Below, one piece after another: positions 27,955-35,976 of a stretch of 58,754 bases of DNA (its first letter is position 1; the number at the start of each line of letters is the position of its first letter). The translations under genes were made by a program, and so were the position numbers. Under the pieces are notes generated by a model. That model saw only the letters and a program-made list of their open reading frames with translations, made no database searches and was not told the DNA's origin. The stretch is from contig JAEZCB010000015.1 of NCBI GenBank assembly GCA_023412755.1, forward strand, positions 1-58,754, given 5' to 3'. This DNA comes from Bacteroidota bacterium. GTDB lineage: Bacteria; Bacteroidota; Bacteroidia; Flavobacteriales_F; PHOS-HE28.

Positions 27955-27992
27955 TCTTTATCAGGATTTTTGATGATCGTTGATCAGGAGGA

Positions 27993-28000
27993 CAAAGATA
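27993..28000 (-). promoter_or_regulatory. -7 promoter element for sod (TATCTTTG)
   Basis: On the minus strand TATCTTTG matches TAnnTTTG and lies about 38 bases upstream of the sod ATG. No convincing -33 TTG element is visible 19-21 bases further upstream. Confidence 0.5.
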
Positions 28001-28023
28001 GTTCGATGAATAGGGGGTGGAGC

Positions 28024-28056
28024 TTTGATGGTCCGCTTGCAAACCACATACATTTG
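28024..28056 (+). promoter_or_regulatory. Bacteroidota-type promoter (TTTG-N21-TACATTTG)
   Basis: TTTG at 28024-28027, 21-base spacer, TACATTTG at 28049-28056: a near-perfect match to the Bacteroidota housekeeping promoter. It ends 28 bases before the ATG at 28085 of the small lipoprotein. Confidence 0.75.
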
Positions 28057-28084
28057 CGCGCAACATCCCAAACACCAAACCGAT

Positions 28085-28342
28085 ATGATCAAGAAGTTCG
28101 CCCTCGTTGCCACCGTGGCCGCCCTGTTCGTTGCTTGCAGCAGCGAGGATACCGGAGCGATGGAAGAAAAGGCCCAGACCGATGCCAATGCCCAGGAAAT
28201 GCTGGACGCTGCCGCTGCTGATGCGGAGGTGGTTGTAGCCCCGGAGACCACCGAGGCCGAGGAGGTGGTGATCGAAGAGACCGAAGCACCAGCTGAAGGC
28301 GTGGAAGCGGAGACCGAGGTGGAAGTGGAGGAAGCCAAGTGA
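28085..28342 (+). CDS. small acidic lipoprotein
   Basis: The ATG at 28085 gives 85 residues with a clean lipobox (LVATVAALFVACSS, Cys near residue 18). The mature part is almost entirely Glu, Ala, Val and Thr, highly acidic and low-complexity, with no fold expected. A longer in-frame start at 28025 is less likely because it would mask the signal peptide and include the promoter. It has its own promoter and terminator, so it is probably abundantly expressed. Function unknown. Confidence 0.85.
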   Translation: MIKKFALVATVAALFVACSSEDTGAMEEKAQTDANAQEMLDAAAADAEVVVAPETTEAEEVVIEETEAPAEGVEAETEVEVEEAK

Positions 28343-28365
28343 TCGGGCAACAAGATCAGCATGTT

Positions 28366-28394
28366 ACAAAGGGCCCTATTCCGGGGCCCTTTGT
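28366..28394. terminator. strong hairpin terminator between converging genes
   Basis: An 11-base arm (28366-28376) is perfectly complementary to 28384-28394 with a 7-base loop. The arms include AAAGGGCCC / GGGCCCTTT, so it can serve both the small lipoprotein gene and the leftward S41 protease gene. Confidence 0.85.
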
Positions 28395-28397
28395 CAT

Positions 28398-30041
28398 TCA
28401 ATACCCTGGCAGGAAAGCATGCGATCTAGCCAATTCCTCATTGGCACGCCGGTAAATGCGGTCACCGCCGAGCATGATCTCATAATAACCGGCATTACCC
28501 CAGATGTTACGTGCTATACCGGCCTTCAGCCGCATGCGGATCTGCGAGCGGGATGCTTCCTTTTCCGTGGGCCGTTCTTCAATACCCAGGGTCCTGGCGT
28601 AGCCATCCAATTCATTCAATAGCTGTTCGGAGATCTCATATCGCCTGGCGAAATCCTGTGCCGAGCCCATAGCCATCAGCCTGGCTCGATCCCTGTCCGC
28701 TACATCGAACGCGAATTGGTTGAGGGCACCGCTGAAGAAGAGTTGCGTGAGATATCCGGAAGCCTCGCTGGTATCCGCCGGTACGAAGATGTCCGGCATT
28801 ATGCCGCCACCACCATAGACGGTCCGTCCCTTTACCGTAGTGAAGACCTGGGATGAATCCAGCCGGATGCTGTCGATGGAGATCAATTCACCATGATCGA
28901 ACCGATCATCCAGATCCTGCCCATAATCGATACCATCGCCATAGGGGCGTTGTATGGAGCGGCCGCTTGGGGTGTAATAGCGGGCGGTCGTGAGTCTTAC
29001 CGCGCTATGATCCGGCAGGTCCACATGCTCCTGCACCAGCCCTTTTCCAAAGGATCGCCGCCCCACGATGAGGCCTCTGTCATTGTCCTGTACTGCGCCA
29101 GCTATGATCTCACTTGCGCTGGCCGATCCTTCATCGATCAAGACCGCCAGCCGCAGATCGTGAAGATGACCGCGGGATGTGGCGGTGATATCCCTGCGCG
29201 GTGAATTGCGCCCTTTGGTATACACGATCACACTGCCACGCTCCAGGAATTCATCCGCGAGTTCAACGGCGGAAGTAAGATAGCCGCCACCATTGCCGCG
29301 CAGATCGAGCACCAACTGCCGCATACCCTGCTCCTGCAAGGCCATCGCCGCTTCCAGGAACTCCGCGTGCGTATTCTTGGCGAAACGGGTGAGTTTGATG
29401 TATCCCGTGCCGTCAGCATCAAGCATGGATACCGCCACACTATGGATCGGGATCGTGCCTCTGGGAATGGTCACTTCGAACGGGTTGCTCCGCCCAGAAC
29501 GAAGGATCTCCACCTTCACTTCACTGCCTTGCGGACCACGGAGGCTGCGCATAACATCCTCGTTGGAGATGTTCACTCCGGCCAATGCTTTGCCATCCGC
29601 GGAAATGATCCTGTCTCCCGCACGGATGCCAACGGAGGCGCTGGGTCCGCCATCAACAGGGGCTATCACCACGATGGTGTCCCGCTGTATGGCGAATTCC
29701 ACACCGATGCCCTCGAAACTGCCTTCAAGTGGTTCCTGTGCAGCGCGTAGTTCTGCCGTGGTTATGTAATAGCTGTGCGGATCCAGCCGTTGCAGGATGT
29801 CCTGCAGTACTTCATCCACCAGCTTGTTCTTTTCCACGGTGTCCACATACTGCCTATCGATCAACTCCAGCACCTGGCCGATCTTGTCCGCAGCACTGGC
29901 GTCGCGCATTCTGAATACGGTGAGCGCACCACCATTCGCAGAGCTCCCGCTCAGGTGCTGCCCGATGAACAGGCCGGCCACCATGGCCAGTGCGAGGAAA
30001 AGCGGAATAAATGGTGAAACAGGACGTGGCTGATGCTTCAT
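28398..30041 (-). CDS. S41 family C-terminal processing protease
   Basis: A 547-residue serine protease of the CtpA/Prc type that trims or degrades envelope proteins in the periplasm. Order: N-terminal membrane anchor (FIPLFLALAMVAGLFIG), an N-terminal helical segment, a PDZ domain (about 105-190, GIGVEFAIQRDTIVV, AGDRIISADGKAL), then the S41 protease core. The Ser/Lys dyad region is LIDEGSASASEIIAGAVQD (Ser near residue 308) and GRRSFGKGLVQE. A C-terminal extension follows. Overlaps the upstream deaminase gene by 4 bases (ATGA), so translation is likely coupled. Confidence 0.95.
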   Translation of the reverse strand: MKHQPRPVSPFIPLFLALAMVAGLFIGQHLSGSSANGGALTVFRMRDASAADKIGQVLELIDRQYVDTVEKNKLVDEVLQDILQRLDPHSYYITTAELRAAQEPLEGSFEGIGVEFAIQRDTIVVIAPVDGGPSASVGIRAGDRIISADGKALAGVNISNEDVMRSLRGPQGSEVKVEILRSGRSNPFEVTIPRGTIPIHSVAVSMLDADGTGYIKLTRFAKNTHAEFLEAAMALQEQGMRQLVLDLRGNGGGYLTSAVELADEFLERGSVIVYTKGRNSPRRDITATSRGHLHDLRLAVLIDEGSASASEIIAGAVQDNDRGLIVGRRSFGKGLVQEHVDLPDHSAVRLTTARYYTPSGRSIQRPYGDGIDYGQDLDDRFDHGELISIDSIRLDSSQVFTTVKGRTVYGGGGIMPDIFVPADTSEASGYLTQLFFSGALNQFAFDVADRDRARLMAMGSAQDFARRYEISEQLLNELDGYARTLGIEERPTEKEASRSQIRMRLKAGIARNIWGNAGYYEIMLGGDRIYRRANEELARSHAFLPGY

Positions 30042-30496
30042 GCTCCGGTGGCGGTATCCAATCTACATACCATCAGGCCGCCGCGCTCCAGAAGCCGCAG
30101 ACCGGATAGGTCTTTGTACTCATCCAGATACACCAGCCTGATGACGCCCGCCTGGAGTATGAGTTTACTGCACTCCTTGCAGGGCGAATGTGTCAAGTAT
30201 AACGTGGCTCCATTCGCATTGTTGGTGCTGCGTGCCACCTTCATTATGGCATTTGCCTCAGCATGGAGTACATACCAATGTGTGAGCCCTTCGGCATCTT
30301 CACAATCATTGGGAAATCCAGTTGGGGTTCCATTGTATCCATCGCTGATGATCATGCCATCCTTCACCAACAACGCACCTACTTTCTTCCTTTTGCAATG
30401 GCTCAACTTCGCCCATTCCAAGGCCATGCGCATATAGGCCCGATCGTATCGCTCTTGTTTCGCGGGATCGGCGTACACCATTTGATCCTTCTGCAT
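30038..30496 (-). CDS. dCMP deaminase family zinc enzyme
   Basis: A 152-residue cytidine/deoxycytidylate deaminase-like protein. The zinc site and catalytic Glu are clear: HAEANAIMKVA (His ligand plus Glu) and SPCKECSKLI (two Cys ligands). It probably converts dCMP to dUMP for dTMP synthesis. ComEB-type proteins of competence operons look the same, and its product cannot be distinguished from them here. First gene of a two-gene leftward unit with the S41 protease. Confidence 0.93.
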   Translation of the reverse strand: MQKDQMVYADPAKQERYDRAYMRMALEWAKLSHCKRKKVGALLVKDGMIISDGYNGTPTGFPNDCEDAEGLTHWYVLHAEANAIMKVARSTNNANGATLYLTHSPCKECSKLILQAGVIRLVYLDEYKDLSGLRLLERGGLMVCRLDTATGA

Positions 30497-30558
30497 GTGG
30501 TAAGTTGGCCGGAAAGGGCCGGGACCATGAAAGGTGCCGGAGACACCTCAGGTGGAAG

Positions 30559-30640
30559 TACCCAGGGCGGGACTCGAACCCGCACGAATTGCTTCACTGG
30601 TGTTTGAGACCAGCGCGTCTACCGATTCCGCCACCTGGGT
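30559..30640 (-). tRNA. tRNA-Leu (anticodon CAA)
   Basis: The minus strand folds as a class II tRNA: acceptor ACCCAGG/CCTGGGT with discriminator A, a D arm with GGTAGAC, anticodon stem CTGGT/ACCAG with loop CTCAAAC (anticodon CAA, reading UUG), a variable arm, and a T arm with GGTTCGAGTCC. The 3' CCA is not encoded. It stands alone between the deaminase gene and the bacilliredoxin gene. Confidence 0.95.
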
Positions 30641-30754
30641 AGGTGTTGTTGAAAGAACTTGCCCCTGTTCTGGGGGACGCGAAGATAACCAACAACACCG
30701 ATCTCTTCCATTGGCATGGCTGCCCAAAGGGATGATCAGGTGGGATGGGGTCCG

Positions 30755-30762
30755 TAATTTTG
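30755..30762 (+). promoter_or_regulatory. -7 promoter element (TAATTTTG)
   Basis: TAATTTTG matches TAnnTTTG and lies 54 bases before the ATG of the bacilliredoxin gene. No TTG -33 partner is visible at the expected spacing. Confidence 0.45.
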
Positions 30763-30816
30763 TACTCCTGCCAACACGGCGATGAGGCCGTGGCACCAAC
30801 GGAACTTTAGAAGACC

Positions 30817-31227
30817 ATGTACCCAGCTGAATTAGTAGCACCGATGAAGGCGGATCTTACCACATCCGGCTTCGAAGATCTGAAGACCCCAGAGCAAGTG
30901 GACAAGGCCCTTACCCAACCGGGCACTGTGCTTTGCGTGGTGAATAGTGTATGCGGCTGTGCTGCCGGCGCAGCAAGGCCGGGGGTAAAGATGTCCCTGC
31001 AGGGTGAGCACCGGCCGGATAAATTGGTGACAGTGTTCGCAGGTGTGGACACCGATGCCACTGCCCAGGCCCGAAAGCATTTCCTGCCGTATCCGCCCAG
31101 CAGCCCGAGTATGGCGCTGTTCAAGGATGGCAAACTGGTGCATTTTCTGGAACGGCATCACATTGAAGGAAGATCAGCGGAGATGATCGCTGAGAATCTC
31201 ATGATGGCCTACGAGGAATTCTGTTGA
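30817..31227 (+). CDS. BrxA/BrxB family bacilliredoxin
   Basis: A 136-residue thioredoxin-fold protein (YphP/YqiW family) that in Bacillus removes bacillithiol from oxidised proteins. It begins with the family opening MYPAELVAPMKADL and carries the CGC redox motif in NSVCGCAAGAARPG (near residues 45-50), then PPSSPSMALFKDGKLVHFLERHHIEGR. Length is standard. Bacteroidota members of this family are common, so a low-molecular-weight thiol pathway is plausible. Monocistronic with its own terminator. Confidence 0.96.
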   Translation: MYPAELVAPMKADLTTSGFEDLKTPEQVDKALTQPGTVLCVVNSVCGCAAGAARPGVKMSLQGEHRPDKLVTVFAGVDTDATAQARKHFLPYPPSSPSMALFKDGKLVHFLERHHIEGRSAEMIAENLMMAYEEFC

Positions 31228-31243
31228 ATCAGTAAGCGATATC

Positions 31244-31282
31244 AAAAAGGAGAGGCGGCCCGCCAGGCCGCCTCTCCTTTTT
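31244..31282. terminator. perfect long hairpin terminator
   Basis: A 17-base arm (31244-31260) is perfectly complementary to 31266-31282, with a 5-base loop. The A and T runs are at the outer ends, so it can work in both directions between the bacilliredoxin gene and the leftward gene ending at 31308. Confidence 0.9.
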
Positions 31283-31307
31283 AATATCCAGGCCCTCGGT
31301 GCTCCTA

Positions 31308-31595
31308 TTAAAGATCACTGGTGGTGGGCTGTGTGATCCGTGGCGGAACAGCCGGAAGTGTATCGGTATCAGGGAGCGGTTGGCCGGATGCCTCTACGGT
31401 ATTCTCGATCTGATCAGGAGGCGCTAACTGCGTACCACTTGGTGAACCCAGCGGACCCGTTTCCGGCGCATGTTCACCACTTCTGCCAAGTGTGACGAAG
31501 ATACCCGCCACGACCAGCAGAACGATAATTAGCACCCACCATGTTCCTGATACCCTGGGGGTACGATCGCGCATGGGGTTATTCTCGTTCGTCAT
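31308..31595 (-). CDS. small single-pass membrane protein
   Basis: From the ATG at 31595 this is 95 residues: a short polar N-terminus (MTNENNPMRDRTP), one transmembrane helix (WWVLIIVLLVVAGIFVTLG), and a disordered Pro/Thr/Asp-rich extracytoplasmic tail. An upstream start at 31652 is possible. No homologous family recognised. It is the first of several small disordered or single-pass proteins that characterise the region to its right. Confidence 0.7.
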   Translation of the reverse strand: MTNENNPMRDRTPRVSGTWWVLIIVLLVVAGIFVTLGRSGEHAPETGPLGSPSGTQLAPPDQIENTVEASGQPLPDTDTLPAVPPRITQPTTSDL

Positions 31596-31714
31596 GGCCT
31601 CATTCTTTCCCAGTTCAAGTCCAACCAGCGTGCCGGACCGTAAAATCTCCATTCAGGTTCGATCTCCTTCGTTATGGCATCGCATTGGTACGCTTAATGA
31701 TCAAATCATTCATT

Positions 31715-31942
31715 ATGAAGATAGCGATCTTTGAAACACCGGGTCCAGGGCAGCCTGGCGATCCCGTACCAGAACCCGCGAAACAGCCGGACATGCCGCA
31801 ACCCAAGCGTTCGCCGGTACCAGGTGCACCTAGTGAAACGCCTCAGGAGCGGCCCAGCGATCCAGGTCAGAGGCCGGATACGACGCGGGAGCACCCGACC
31901 GACCCTGACCCACAGGAGCCGAAGGCTCCGATCGGTTATTGA
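31715..31942 (+). CDS. proline-rich small hydrophilic protein
   Basis: 75 residues from the ATG at 31715. After the first eight residues it is Pro/Gln/Glu/Asp/Arg-rich and has no predicted fold. It ends one base before the ATG of the next membrane protein gene, so the two are probably translated from one message. Function unknown; it resembles in composition the other disordered proteins of this region. Confidence 0.6.
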   Translation: MKIAIFETPGPGQPGDPVPEPAKQPDMPQPKRSPVPGAPSETPQERPSDPGQRPDTTREHPTDPDPQEPKAPIGY

Positions 31943-32620
31943 ATGCAGGGCGGTCCAGTGCGGCCGCTCTTGTGGTTACAGGGCGGCTACTTCGTGATCA
32001 CCGGCATATGGCCACTGGCCCATATGCCCAGTTTCCTTGATGTCACTGGGTACAAGGTGGAGTTGTGGTTGGTGGAGACCGTAGGTGTGCTCGTGCTCGC
32101 TATAGGTCTCGCCCTTTTGTTGAGTGCATCACGACCATTGCCACCGCTTTCAGTGATCACAATGGCCATGGTTTCGTCCGCTGGCCTGGCCGTGATAGAG
32201 GTGCAGTATGTTCTGAAGGGAATAATTCTTCCGATCTATTTGGCCGATGTTGTCGTGGAAGTGATCTTTCTGGTCTGGTGGAGTATGCTCCTGATCAAAT
32301 TCAGGGATCCAAATCCGCAGGTGAGATCCGGCTTGCGATCTACTGCGCTTTGTACCGGGGGGCACGGATCATTTCATCGGCGGCATCTCACCTTTATCCA
32401 AGCCACTCAGATCGTCATTCCTGCCGCGATCCAGATGCCCCAGATCATCATTGGCTTCTGTAGGCGGCCGCTGCTCATCGCGCCTATCATCATATCCAGC
32501 TTGTGTACCCGGGAATTGCTCATGTTCCGAGCGGCCACTTACTATATCGCCGCTTTTGCGCTCGTTGTCGGCATCCGGACTGGGACGATCCTTATTCTGA
32601 TCCAACACGGCATCCGGTGA
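31943..32620 (+). CDS. multi-pass membrane protein with suspect C-terminus
   Basis: Residues 1-130 or so form a convincing four-helix membrane protein (LLWLQGGYFVITGIWPLAH, VETVGVLVLAIGLALLL, then two further helices) ending near FRDPNPQ (about 32315). The frame then stays open for another 100 codons antisense to the hydrophilic gene at 32369-32869. The hydrophobic appearance of that part can be explained by reading the complement of polar codons. I infer that the original stop was lost by a frameshift or a substitution near 32320-32370, or that the sequence has an error there. Function unknown. Confidence 0.6.
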   Translation: MQGGPVRPLLWLQGGYFVITGIWPLAHMPSFLDVTGYKVELWLVETVGVLVLAIGLALLLSASRPLPPLSVITMAMVSSAGLAVIEVQYVLKGIILPIYLADVVVEVIFLVWWSMLLIKFRDPNPQVRSGLRSTALCTGGHGSFHRRHLTFIQATQIVIPAAIQMPQIIIGFCRRPLLIAPIIISSLCTRELLMFRAATYYIAAFALVVGIRTGTILILIQHGIR

Positions 32621-32869
32621 GGGCGGCGACGGATCCCCTTTCATGGGCGCATCCCGAAGACCCGAAGGAGTTGCATCCTTACGATCGTTTTCAAGGATGC
32701 GCTTGCGGTTCTCGGCGATCTTCTGATCATGGTCCGCGTTGGTGGCTTTCTTCTCACCTTGTGCACCACCACGTGGATCCTCCGGCCGCTTGTGCGTGGA
32801 GCCCATGCCGCCAGGTGTCATCTTCCCCGACTCATCGGAGCGCATATCTCGTTGCTTATCGCTTGGCAT
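32369..32869 (-). CDS. hydrophilic disordered protein
   Basis: A 166-residue protein made almost wholly of Asp, Lys, Arg, Gly, Pro, Glu and Gln (for example SDKQRDMRSDESGKM, RILENDRKDATPSG). No hydrophobic core, signal or known domain. Composition is close to hydrophilins/LEA-like proteins that accumulate in dry or osmotically stressed cells, an inference from composition alone. Lies 1 base downstream of the next leftward gene (32871), so they likely share a transcript. Its 3' part overlaps the plus-strand ORF at 31943. Confidence 0.7.
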   Translation of the reverse strand: MPSDKQRDMRSDESGKMTPGGMGSTHKRPEDPRGGAQGEKKATNADHDQKIAENRKRILENDRKDATPSGLRDAPMKGDPSPPSPDAVLDQNKDRPSPDADNERKSGDIVSGRSEHEQFPGTQAGYDDRRDEQRPPTEANDDLGHLDRGRNDDLSGLDKGEMPPMK

Positions 32870-32870
32870 T

Positions 32871-33272
32871 TTATAATGGATCTTTTCTCGTTTGTTCGGC
32901 CACGTGATCAGGCTTGGTATTCTCCGGCTGTGTCCTGTCTTTCGGGATCATGGCGTGCACATCAAGCCGGCTCACCATGCGGTCCACTACGCCTGATGCG
33001 TAAGTACCAAAAGCATTCACCACGATACCCTTGATACCCAGTTCTTCCGATGAGATCGCATACACGATGGACATGTCCGCTGGATCACTGGTCCCTTCGA
33101 ACCGGTAGAATTCATCTATGGTGAATTTCTCCGGATCCAATGGTGTTTCCCGCACGCGGCTATAGAGCCCACGTTCGTTTATCTCCAGATCGGTATCGTA
33201 CCCACGCTTCTGCAGATCATTAACGCAAGTGGATAGCGTTCCATAGGAATGTTTGGCGCCTGTGATGTCCAT
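32871..33272 (-). CDS. small conserved Bacteroidota protein (often misnamed PRPP synthetase)
   Basis: 133 residues from the ATG at 33272; an upstream start at 33311 would add 13 residues. The core (YGTLSTCVNDLQKRGYDTDL, FTIDEFYRFEGTSDPADMS, VYAISSEELGIKGIVVNAFG) matches a family of about 100-residue Bacteroidota proteins frequently labelled phosphoribosylpyrophosphate synthetase in databases, without any PRPP synthetase motif. The C-terminal 30 residues are extra and polar. These genes are often seen among stress genes. True function unknown. Confidence 0.75.
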   Translation of the reverse strand: MDITGAKHSYGTLSTCVNDLQKRGYDTDLEINERGLYSRVRETPLDPEKFTIDEFYRFEGTSDPADMSIVYAISSEELGIKGIVVNAFGTYASGVVDRMVSRLDVHAMIPKDRTQPENTKPDHVAEQTRKDPL

Positions 33273-33582
33273 GACCGTCGCATCGCAATAACCGGACCTT
33301 GTGAAAGACAACGAGCGCTATGATGGCAGAATAATGGAATGGAACTAAAACGTGCACACAAGCGCCTTTTGAGGATAAAGTTTTGGCACCTTGTCCGCTT
33401 GCCCTCTCTTTGTTGCATGAGAACCTCCCGATCGTAGTAGTGCTTCCCCAGCGAAGTGGATGCACTTATCGCATGGAAGCCAGTTGTTGTCAAGGGCCTG
33501 CGATCTGTGGAGATCGAATGACCTTGTATCCGTGCCCGGGCATTGTGCCTTGGGCGGTGCATGGCGGCAAAAATTCAACACA
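33273..33582. other. 310-base divergent intergenic region
   Basis: It separates the leftward conserved gene (33272) from the rightward disordered-protein gene (33583) and must hold both promoters. A TTTTGG / CTCTTTG stretch near 33380-33415 loosely resembles promoter elements but does not fit TTTG-N19-21-TAnnTTTG. Overlapping small ORFs in three frames have no recognisable content. Confidence 0.4.
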
Positions 33583-33933
33583 ATGGCGGATCAGAATAGA
33601 GAACGGGGTATGGAGAATAATGAAAGGAACCAACGCGAAGATCGCGAAAGAACAAGTGGAATGAGGGCGGAAGGTGGATCACCATCTTCTGCTTCCCGCG
33701 GCGCCGGGGGCGAAGACCAAGGCCTGGGAAGGAATGCCGGCCAGGAGCAGCGCAGTGGTACCCAGGGAACGGGGAATGAGAGCCGCGGTCAAGGCGGCAA
33801 TACCGGTGGCCAAAGCAGCGGTATGAGCAGCGGCCAAAGTGGAACGTCAGGAAGCGGCCGTGGCTCGCAGGAGCAGGGGCGCGGTGACTCGCAAGGCGGC
33901 GGCAACATGGGCGGCCAGCGCAGAGATCAATAG
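33583..33933 (+). CDS. Gly/Ser/Gln-rich disordered protein
   Basis: 116 residues from the ATG at 33583. The first 40 are highly charged (RERGMENNERNQREDRERT), and the rest is a Gly/Ser/Gln repeat-like tract (for example GNTGGQSSGMSSGQSGTSG). No signal or membrane segment, so probably cytoplasmic. It resembles general-stress small proteins with glycine-rich tails but lacks the KGG motif. Function unknown. Confidence 0.65.
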   Translation: MADQNRERGMENNERNQREDRERTSGMRAEGGSPSSASRGAGGEDQGLGRNAGQEQRSGTQGTGNESRGQGGNTGGQSSGMSSGQSGTSGSGRGSQEQGRGDSQGGGNMGGQRRDQ

Positions 33934-34055
33934 ATAGACCGATCGGCGAAAGCTCGTTCCCAGTGGTGGCATGATTCGATCATGCACGTGGGGATGAGCA
34001 TTCGTCGATAGGGGCTTCAAAGTTTATTCATCAGATACCAATACACGAGAATTCC

Positions 34056-34808
34056 ATGGCGAAGACCAGATCAGGATCCAGCGGGTCGAAGAGCCGCGCT
34101 GGAAAGAACAGCACAGGCTCAAAAAGCGGTTCCAACACAAAGTCCTCCAAGAGCCGCAGTTCCAACAACAACAGCCGTAAAATGGCCACAGCAAGCGCCG
34201 GCCGTTCCAATGGCAGCGCGGCATCATCCCGCGGCAAGAATACGAAGAGCAGCAATGGTGGTTTCTCCAGCGGAGCGAATGAAGGGTTGATGAAACTCTT
34301 TACAGAACAGCTGCAGGATGTTTATTACGTGGAGAAGCAGCTTATGCGCGGGCTGGCTCGCATGGCAAAGGCCGCTAACAGTGATGAGCTCCGCGCAGCA
34401 TTCGAAGAACATCGCGAGGAGACAGCCACTCAGATGGAGCGGTTGGAAGAGGTCTTCGAGATGTTGGATCGCAGCCCCAAGGGCAAGAAGTGCGAAGCCA
34501 TGGATGGCTTGATGGACGAGGCGAAGGAACTGATGGAGGATTTCTCCGATGATCCGGCTTTGGATGCTGCACTGGTGGCCGCGGCCCAAAAGGTGGAGCA
34601 TTATGAGATCGCCACCTATGGCAGCCTTTGCGCCTGGGCCGAGCAGCTGGGTCTTGAAGAAGCGATCCCACTGCTGGAGGAGACTTTGCAGGAGGAAAAG
34701 AAGACCGACCAGACCTTGACGGAACTGGCGGTAAGCATGATCAACGAAGAAGGCGAGGAAGGCCGCATGGAAACATCCGGCCGTGGCAACTCCTCGCGTT
34801 CCCGCTAA
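34056..34808 (+). CDS. DUF892 ferritin-like protein (YciF/YciE type) with basic Ser-rich tail
   Basis: A 250-residue protein. Residues 1-75 are a low-complexity Ser/Lys/Arg/Gly/Asn tail reminiscent of eukaryotic histone H1 or bacterial H1-like proteins. Residues about 76-240 are a four-helix bundle of the DUF892 family (LMKLFTEQLQDVYYVEKQL, EEHREETATQMERLEEVFE, KVEHYEIATYGSLCAWAEQL), with Glu and His residues placed as in ferritin-like diiron sites. Members are stress-induced (osmotic, stationary phase). The tail suggests DNA association, an inference. The start of the dehydrogenase gene follows 13 bases after the stop. Confidence 0.9.
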   Translation: MAKTRSGSSGSKSRAGKNSTGSKSGSNTKSSKSRSSNNNSRKMATASAGRSNGSAASSRGKNTKSSNGGFSSGANEGLMKLFTEQLQDVYYVEKQLMRGLARMAKAANSDELRAAFEEHREETATQMERLEEVFEMLDRSPKGKKCEAMDGLMDEAKELMEDFSDDPALDAALVAAAQKVEHYEIATYGSLCAWAEQLGLEEAIPLLEETLQEEKKTDQTLTELAVSMINEEGEEGRMETSGRGNSSRSR

Positions 34809-34821
34809 AGAAGGAGCGGAT

Positions 34822-35976
34822 ATGTTGGCCATGAACTACAGAGGCCCCCAACGGATAAGGGTCTCCCACAAACCGATGCCCGAAATACGCCATCCGCAGG
34901 ATGCGATCGTGCGGGTCACCAGATCATGCATCTGTGGCTCCGATCTGCATCTTTACAATGGCAACGTACCCGATACCCGTGTGGGAATGACATTTGGTCA
35001 TGAGTTCACGGGTATCGTGGAAGAGATCGGTGCGGACGTGCACAAGTTGAAGGTGGGCGATCATGTGATCGTCCCCTTCAACATCGCATGCGGCAAATGC
35101 CACTACTGCAGGCAGGGTCTCTTTGGCTGCTGCCACGAATCCAACTCCCAGGCCACCGCCGTTGGTGGGATCTTCGGTTACTCCCATACCGCTGGTGGCT
35201 ATGATGGGGGCCAGGCCGAATATGTGCGTGTGCCATACGCCGATGTAGGTCCCACGGTGATACCGGAAGGAATGGACCTGGATGATGCGGTGATGCTGAC
35301 CGATGTGGTGCCCACCGGCTACCAGGCCGCTGAGATGGGCGGCATACAGGAAGGGGATACCGTAGTGGTGTTCGGAGCAGGCCCCGTTGGCATTATGGCC
35401 GCACGCTGCTCCTGGTTGTTCGGTGCGGGCCGGGTTATCGTGATCGATGAAGTCGATCATCGCCTTGAATTCGTGAAGAACTATGCGAAGTGCGAAGTGT
35501 ACAACTTCAACGAGATCGGTGATCCCGTGGTCTTCCTGAAACGTGCTACGGATTGGATGGGTGCCGATGTATGCATCGATGCTGTCGGTGCCGAAGCGGC
35601 CGGCAATGCCATGCAGACCATAACAGGGCGCAAGCTGCTGTTGCAGGCCGGTTCCGCCACGGCACTTCATTGGGCCATTAATTCGGTGAAGAAAGGCGGC
35701 ATCGTATCCATCGTAGGTGTCTACGGCCCCACGGACAATCTCATACCCATAGGCAACGTAGTGAACAAGGGGATCACCATCCGGGCCGGACAGGCCTCGG
35801 TGAAACGGCTTCTTCCCAGGCTCATCGATCATGTGCGCAACGGGATCCTGGATCCCAAGGCTTTGATCACGCACCGGTTGCCCCTGGAGGAAGTGGCCGA
35901 TGGATACCGCATCTTCTCAGACAAATTGGACGAGTGCATCAAGCCCGTGTTGATCCCGCCCAGAGCCCAAGCATGA
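34822..35976 (+). CDS. zinc-dependent alcohol dehydrogenase family protein
   Basis: 384 residues from the ATG at 34822, chosen over 34783 because AAGGAG precedes it by about 7 bases and the earlier start overlaps the previous gene. MDR-type oxidoreductase. Catalytic zinc ligand region CICGSDLH and GHEFTG; the four-Cys structural zinc loop CGKCHYCRQGLFGCC; NAD-binding GAGPVGIMAA. Resembles glutathione-independent formaldehyde dehydrogenase-like and threonine dehydrogenase-like enzymes; the substrate cannot be told. Followed by a membrane-tail protein gene overlapping by ATGA. Confidence 0.93.
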   Translation: MLAMNYRGPQRIRVSHKPMPEIRHPQDAIVRVTRSCICGSDLHLYNGNVPDTRVGMTFGHEFTGIVEEIGADVHKLKVGDHVIVPFNIACGKCHYCRQGLFGCCHESNSQATAVGGIFGYSHTAGGYDGGQAEYVRVPYADVGPTVIPEGMDLDDAVMLTDVVPTGYQAAEMGGIQEGDTVVVFGAGPVGIMAARCSWLFGAGRVIVIDEVDHRLEFVKNYAKCEVYNFNEIGDPVVFLKRATDWMGADVCIDAVGAEAAGNAMQTITGRKLLLQAGSATALHWAINSVKKGGIVSIVGVYGPTDNLIPIGNVVNKGITIRAGQASVKRLLPRLIDHVRNGILDPKALITHRLPLEEVADGYRIFSDKLDECIKPVLIPPRAQA

